Made by a program: the position numbers and the translations under genes
The notes under the pieces: model-generated
Seen by the model: the letters and a program-made list of their open reading frames with translations, nothing else
Told to the model about the DNA's origin: nothing
The model's database searches: none
Shown here: positions 5,173 to 6,717 of the stretch, one piece after another
How positions within the stretch are numbered: position 1 is the first letter of the stretch
Layout: the number at the start of each line of letters is the position of its first letter
Assembly: GCA_031280075.1 (NCBI GenBank)
Contig: JAITHG010000063.1
Location: 1-6,717, forward strand
Length of the DNA: 6,717 nt
Direction: 5' to 3'
From: Eubacteriales Family XIII. Incertae Sedis bacterium
Lineage (GTDB): Bacteria; Bacillota_A; Clostridia; Peptostreptococcales; Anaerovoracaceae

Positions 5173-6324
5173 GTGGATTTCAAACGCATATTTATCAAGG
5201 ATGCCCGTCCGACGAAAGTAGGCGGGCAGGCGGTCCTCGAAGGGATCATGATGAAAGGCGAGGACCGGACGGCCCTCGTCGTTCGTCTGGGCGACGGCAG
5301 TCTGTACGCGAGCACGAAGCTGCTGCCGAAGCCGGGCAAGTGGCGTAAGGTGCCGATCGTGCGCGGCGTGCTTGTCTTTGTCGATTCGCTCGTGACGGGT
5401 GTGCGCACACTGATGCAGTCGGCGGAGCTGCTGGAAGCCTCCTTCGTTGAAGACGGTGCCGAAGGGGGCGACGAGGGCGCGGGGGCGGACGGCGCACAGG
5501 ACTCCGGGATGATCGAGGAGACGCGCTTCACGCGCTGGCTCACAAAGCGCTTCGGAGAGGACGCGCCGATGCGCTTTGCCCTGTTCTCCGCTGTCGCCAT
5601 CGCCATCGCCTTCACCGTAGGCATCTTCATCATCCTGCCGACCTTGGTGCTCGGGCTGCTCGGCAGCTGGGTCACGAACGAGGTCGCGCTCAACCTCATC
5701 GAGGGTGCCTTCCGCATCGCGCTGTTCGTGGCATACATTTTTGCCGTCTCGCACATGAAGGATATCCGGACAGTCTTCCGCTTCCATGGCGCGGAGCACA
5801 AGTGCATCCACTGCTACGAGAGCGGGCTGCCCCTTGAGCCGTCAAACTGCCAGCGCTTTGAGACGCTCCATCCGCGCTGCGGGACGAGCTTCCTCATGTT
5901 CGTCATGATCATCGCGCTGCTGCTCTTCTCCCTGCTGGGCTGGCCCAACCCGGCGCTGCGTGTCGCCTCGCGGCTTGTGCTTGTCCCCGTCATTGCCGGG
6001 CTCTCCTACGAGCTCCTGCGGTGGGCGGGCAACAGCACCGCGTGGATCGTGAAGGTGCTCAGCGTGCCGGGGCTGCTGCTGCAGAAGCTCACGACGCGGG
6101 AGCCGGACACGAAGGAGCTGGAGGTCGCCATCGCGGCAATGCACGCCGTGCTCGTGCCGAAGGACACGCCGGTCTTCGAAGGGGCGTGCGACCACTTGGG
6201 CAGACCGCTGCCAGAGCCTGCGGAGGAAGACGCGGGCGGAGGCGCAGGCGAGGACGCGTCCCTGCGGGACTTCCTGCAGACCTGGCGCAGGCTCTTCGGA
6301 GAGAGGACTGGGACAGAGGACTGA
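5173..6324 (+). CDS. yqhQ: DUF1385/YqhQ-family multi-pass membrane protein
   Basis: The biochemical role of this family is not established, as far as I know; no function is asserted. The product has 383 residues, longer than the ~300-320 I recall as usual. Residues 16-38 carry the family opening ([20 protein letters not shown]). An acidic Gly/Ala/Asp-rich stretch (91-112) precedes membrane segments at about 134-163, 173-194, 238-257 and 265-284. Between the second and third lies the conserved His/Cys-rich block [13 protein letters not shown] (204-216) and HPRCG (233-237), a plausible metal or redox site. The C-terminus after ~343 is an extra acidic tail ([15 protein letters not shown]) ending in an amphipathic stretch. 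The GTG start is 12 bases after the rho stop; AGAGGA (5152-5157) is a rather distant Shine-Dalgarno, so translation may depend on coupling to rho. The GTG is preferred because the next in-frame Met lies inside the family motif. Confidence 0.88.
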   Translation: MDFKRIFIKDARPTKVGGQAVLEGIMMKGEDRTALVVRLGDGSLYASTKLLPKPGKWRKVPIVRGVLVFVDSLVTGVRTLMQSAELLEASFVEDGAEGGDEGAGADGAQDSGMIEETRFTRWLTKRFGEDAPMRFALFSAVAIAIAFTVGIFIILPTLVLGLLGSWVTNEVALNLIEGAFRIALFVAYIFAVSHMKDIRTVFRFHGAEHKCIHCYESGLPLEPSNCQRFETLHPRCGTSFLMFVMIIALLLFSLLGWPNPALRVASRLVLVPVIAGLSYELLRWAGNSTAWIVKVLSVPGLLLQKLTTREPDTKELEVAIAAMHAVLVPKDTPVFEGACDHLGRPLPEPAEEDAGGGAGEDASLRDFLQTWRRLFGERTGTED

Positions 6325-6411
6325 ACGTGGCGCAGGCCGGGCAACAACAAGCAACAGATAATCGGGCGCGGCAAAGACCGGCCTGCAGAATTGGGATCGG
6401 AACGGATAGAA

Positions 6412-6717
6412 ATGGGACTTCAGGTCAAGGAAATACTGACCGTCGCGGAAAACATCCTGGTGGATGCGGGCGACGCGGACTACAAGACGGATGCGGGCAT
6501 CCTGCTCTGCCACGTACTGCGCTATGACGAGCAAAAGCTCTTCATGAACTGGATGCGTGAACTGGAAGACAGCTACAGCGAGACCTACTTCGCCCTCATC
6601 CGGCGCAGGGCGGAGGGCGAGCCGACCCAGTACGTGACGGGCAAGGCACCCTTCATGGGCATGGAGTTCAAGGTGGACAGCCGCGTGCTCATCCCGAGGG
6701 ACGACACAGAGACGCTC
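6412..6717 (+). CDS. prmC: release factor glutamine methyltransferase PrmC, N-terminal 102 codons (3' end outside window)
   Basis: PrmC (HemK) uses S-adenosylmethionine to methylate the Gln of the GGQ motif in peptide-chain release factors. Visible here are the N-terminal helical substrate-recognition domain (about 1-75, starting MGLQVKEILTVAENIL) and the link to the methyltransferase fold: RRRAEGEPTQYVTGKAPF, then MEFKVDSRVLIPRDDTETL. The family normally has Arg-Pro-(Asp/Glu)-Thr-Glu here; this copy reads Arg-Asp-Asp-Thr-Glu. The catalytic NPPY motif lies beyond the window. ATG 6412 fits the family's usual N-terminus; GGA at 6404-6406 is a weak Shine-Dalgarno. The frame is open further upstream (a TTG at 6391), but that stretch shows no family similarity. 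It follows yqhQ by 87 bases with no promoter or terminator seen, so it probably belongs to the rho transcript. In many Firmicutes prfA follows. Confidence 0.9.
   Translation, partial: MGLQVKEILTVAENILVDAGDADYKTDAGILLCHVLRYDEQKLFMNWMRELEDSYSETYFALIRRRAEGEPTQYVTGKAPFMGMEFKVDSRVLIPRDDTETL

Noticed and set aside
4701..5811. Two long minus-strand open frames (over 360 codons each) across the end of rho and the start of yqhQ
   Set aside because: They lie opposite well-identified genes, their translations are Arg/Ser- or Asp/Arg/Leu-skewed without recognisable domains, and no ribosome site or promoter was seen. They fit antisense shadows of G+C-rich coding DNA.
6021..6527. Plus-strand open frame of 168 codons overlapping the end of yqhQ and the start of prmC
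   Set aside because: It overlaps two recognisable genes in another frame, has a Gly/Arg-rich biased translation and no family similarity.
1..6717. CRISPR arrays, tRNA/rRNA genes, insertion sequences, prophage or toxin-antitoxin genes
   Set aside because: No regularly spaced repeats, cloverleaf-like sequence, transposase motifs or terminal inverted repeats were seen; nearly all sequence is accounted for by recognised chromosomal genes.

Overview
This window is a gene-dense chromosomal segment, all on the plus strand, with high G+C content (estimated by eye). It probably comes from an anaerobic, fermentative bacterium of the Firmicutes. The gene set fits the diderm Negativicutes (Selenomonas-like): a clostridial-type 3-hydroxybutyryl-CoA dehydrogenase, paired LytR-CpsA-Psr (LCP) proteins, a Rho with a long insertion, and the Firmicutes order rho - DUF1385 (YqhQ) - prmC. 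The lineage is inferred from gene content and general protein similarity; no 16S or other decisive marker is present.

Layout. Bases 1-143 are the C-terminal 46 codons of glucose-6-phosphate isomerase (pgi). After a 140-base gap with a good sigma-A-type promoter comes a single-gene unit: a 281-residue 3-hydroxybutyryl-CoA dehydrogenase closed by a perfect 12-bp hairpin. Two paralogous LCP membrane proteins follow back to back, with no bases between the stop of the first and the GTG start of the second. A 194-base intergenic region then holds a palindrome, a near-consensus extended -10 promoter and a C-rich, G-poor leader. It precedes rho (TTG start, 577 residues, with an insertion of about 150 residues). 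Twelve bases after rho begins a DUF1385/YqhQ-family multi-pass membrane protein (GTG start). After 87 bases the window ends inside prmC (102 codons visible).

How the genes relate. The dehydrogenase is a stand-alone metabolic gene for acyl-CoA reduction or oxidation. The LCP pair probably transfers an undecaprenyl-linked polymer to the cell wall, and each protein has one N-terminal membrane anchor. The rho-yqhQ-prmC block is probably one transcript: transcription termination, a conserved membrane protein of unsettled role, and the release-factor glutamine methyltransferase, which in many Firmicutes is followed by prfA.

Most of this is recognisable housekeeping sequence and I see no convincing undescribed multi-gene system. 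The points most worth a second look are: a cofactor-site change in the dehydrogenase that suggests NADP(H) use; the AT-hook and poly-alanine insertion in Rho together with a rut-like rho leader; the LCP pair with a substituted family motif; an 8-G run in the first LCP gene where a one-base slip in either direction truncates the protein; and the absence of rpmE between rho and yqhQ.
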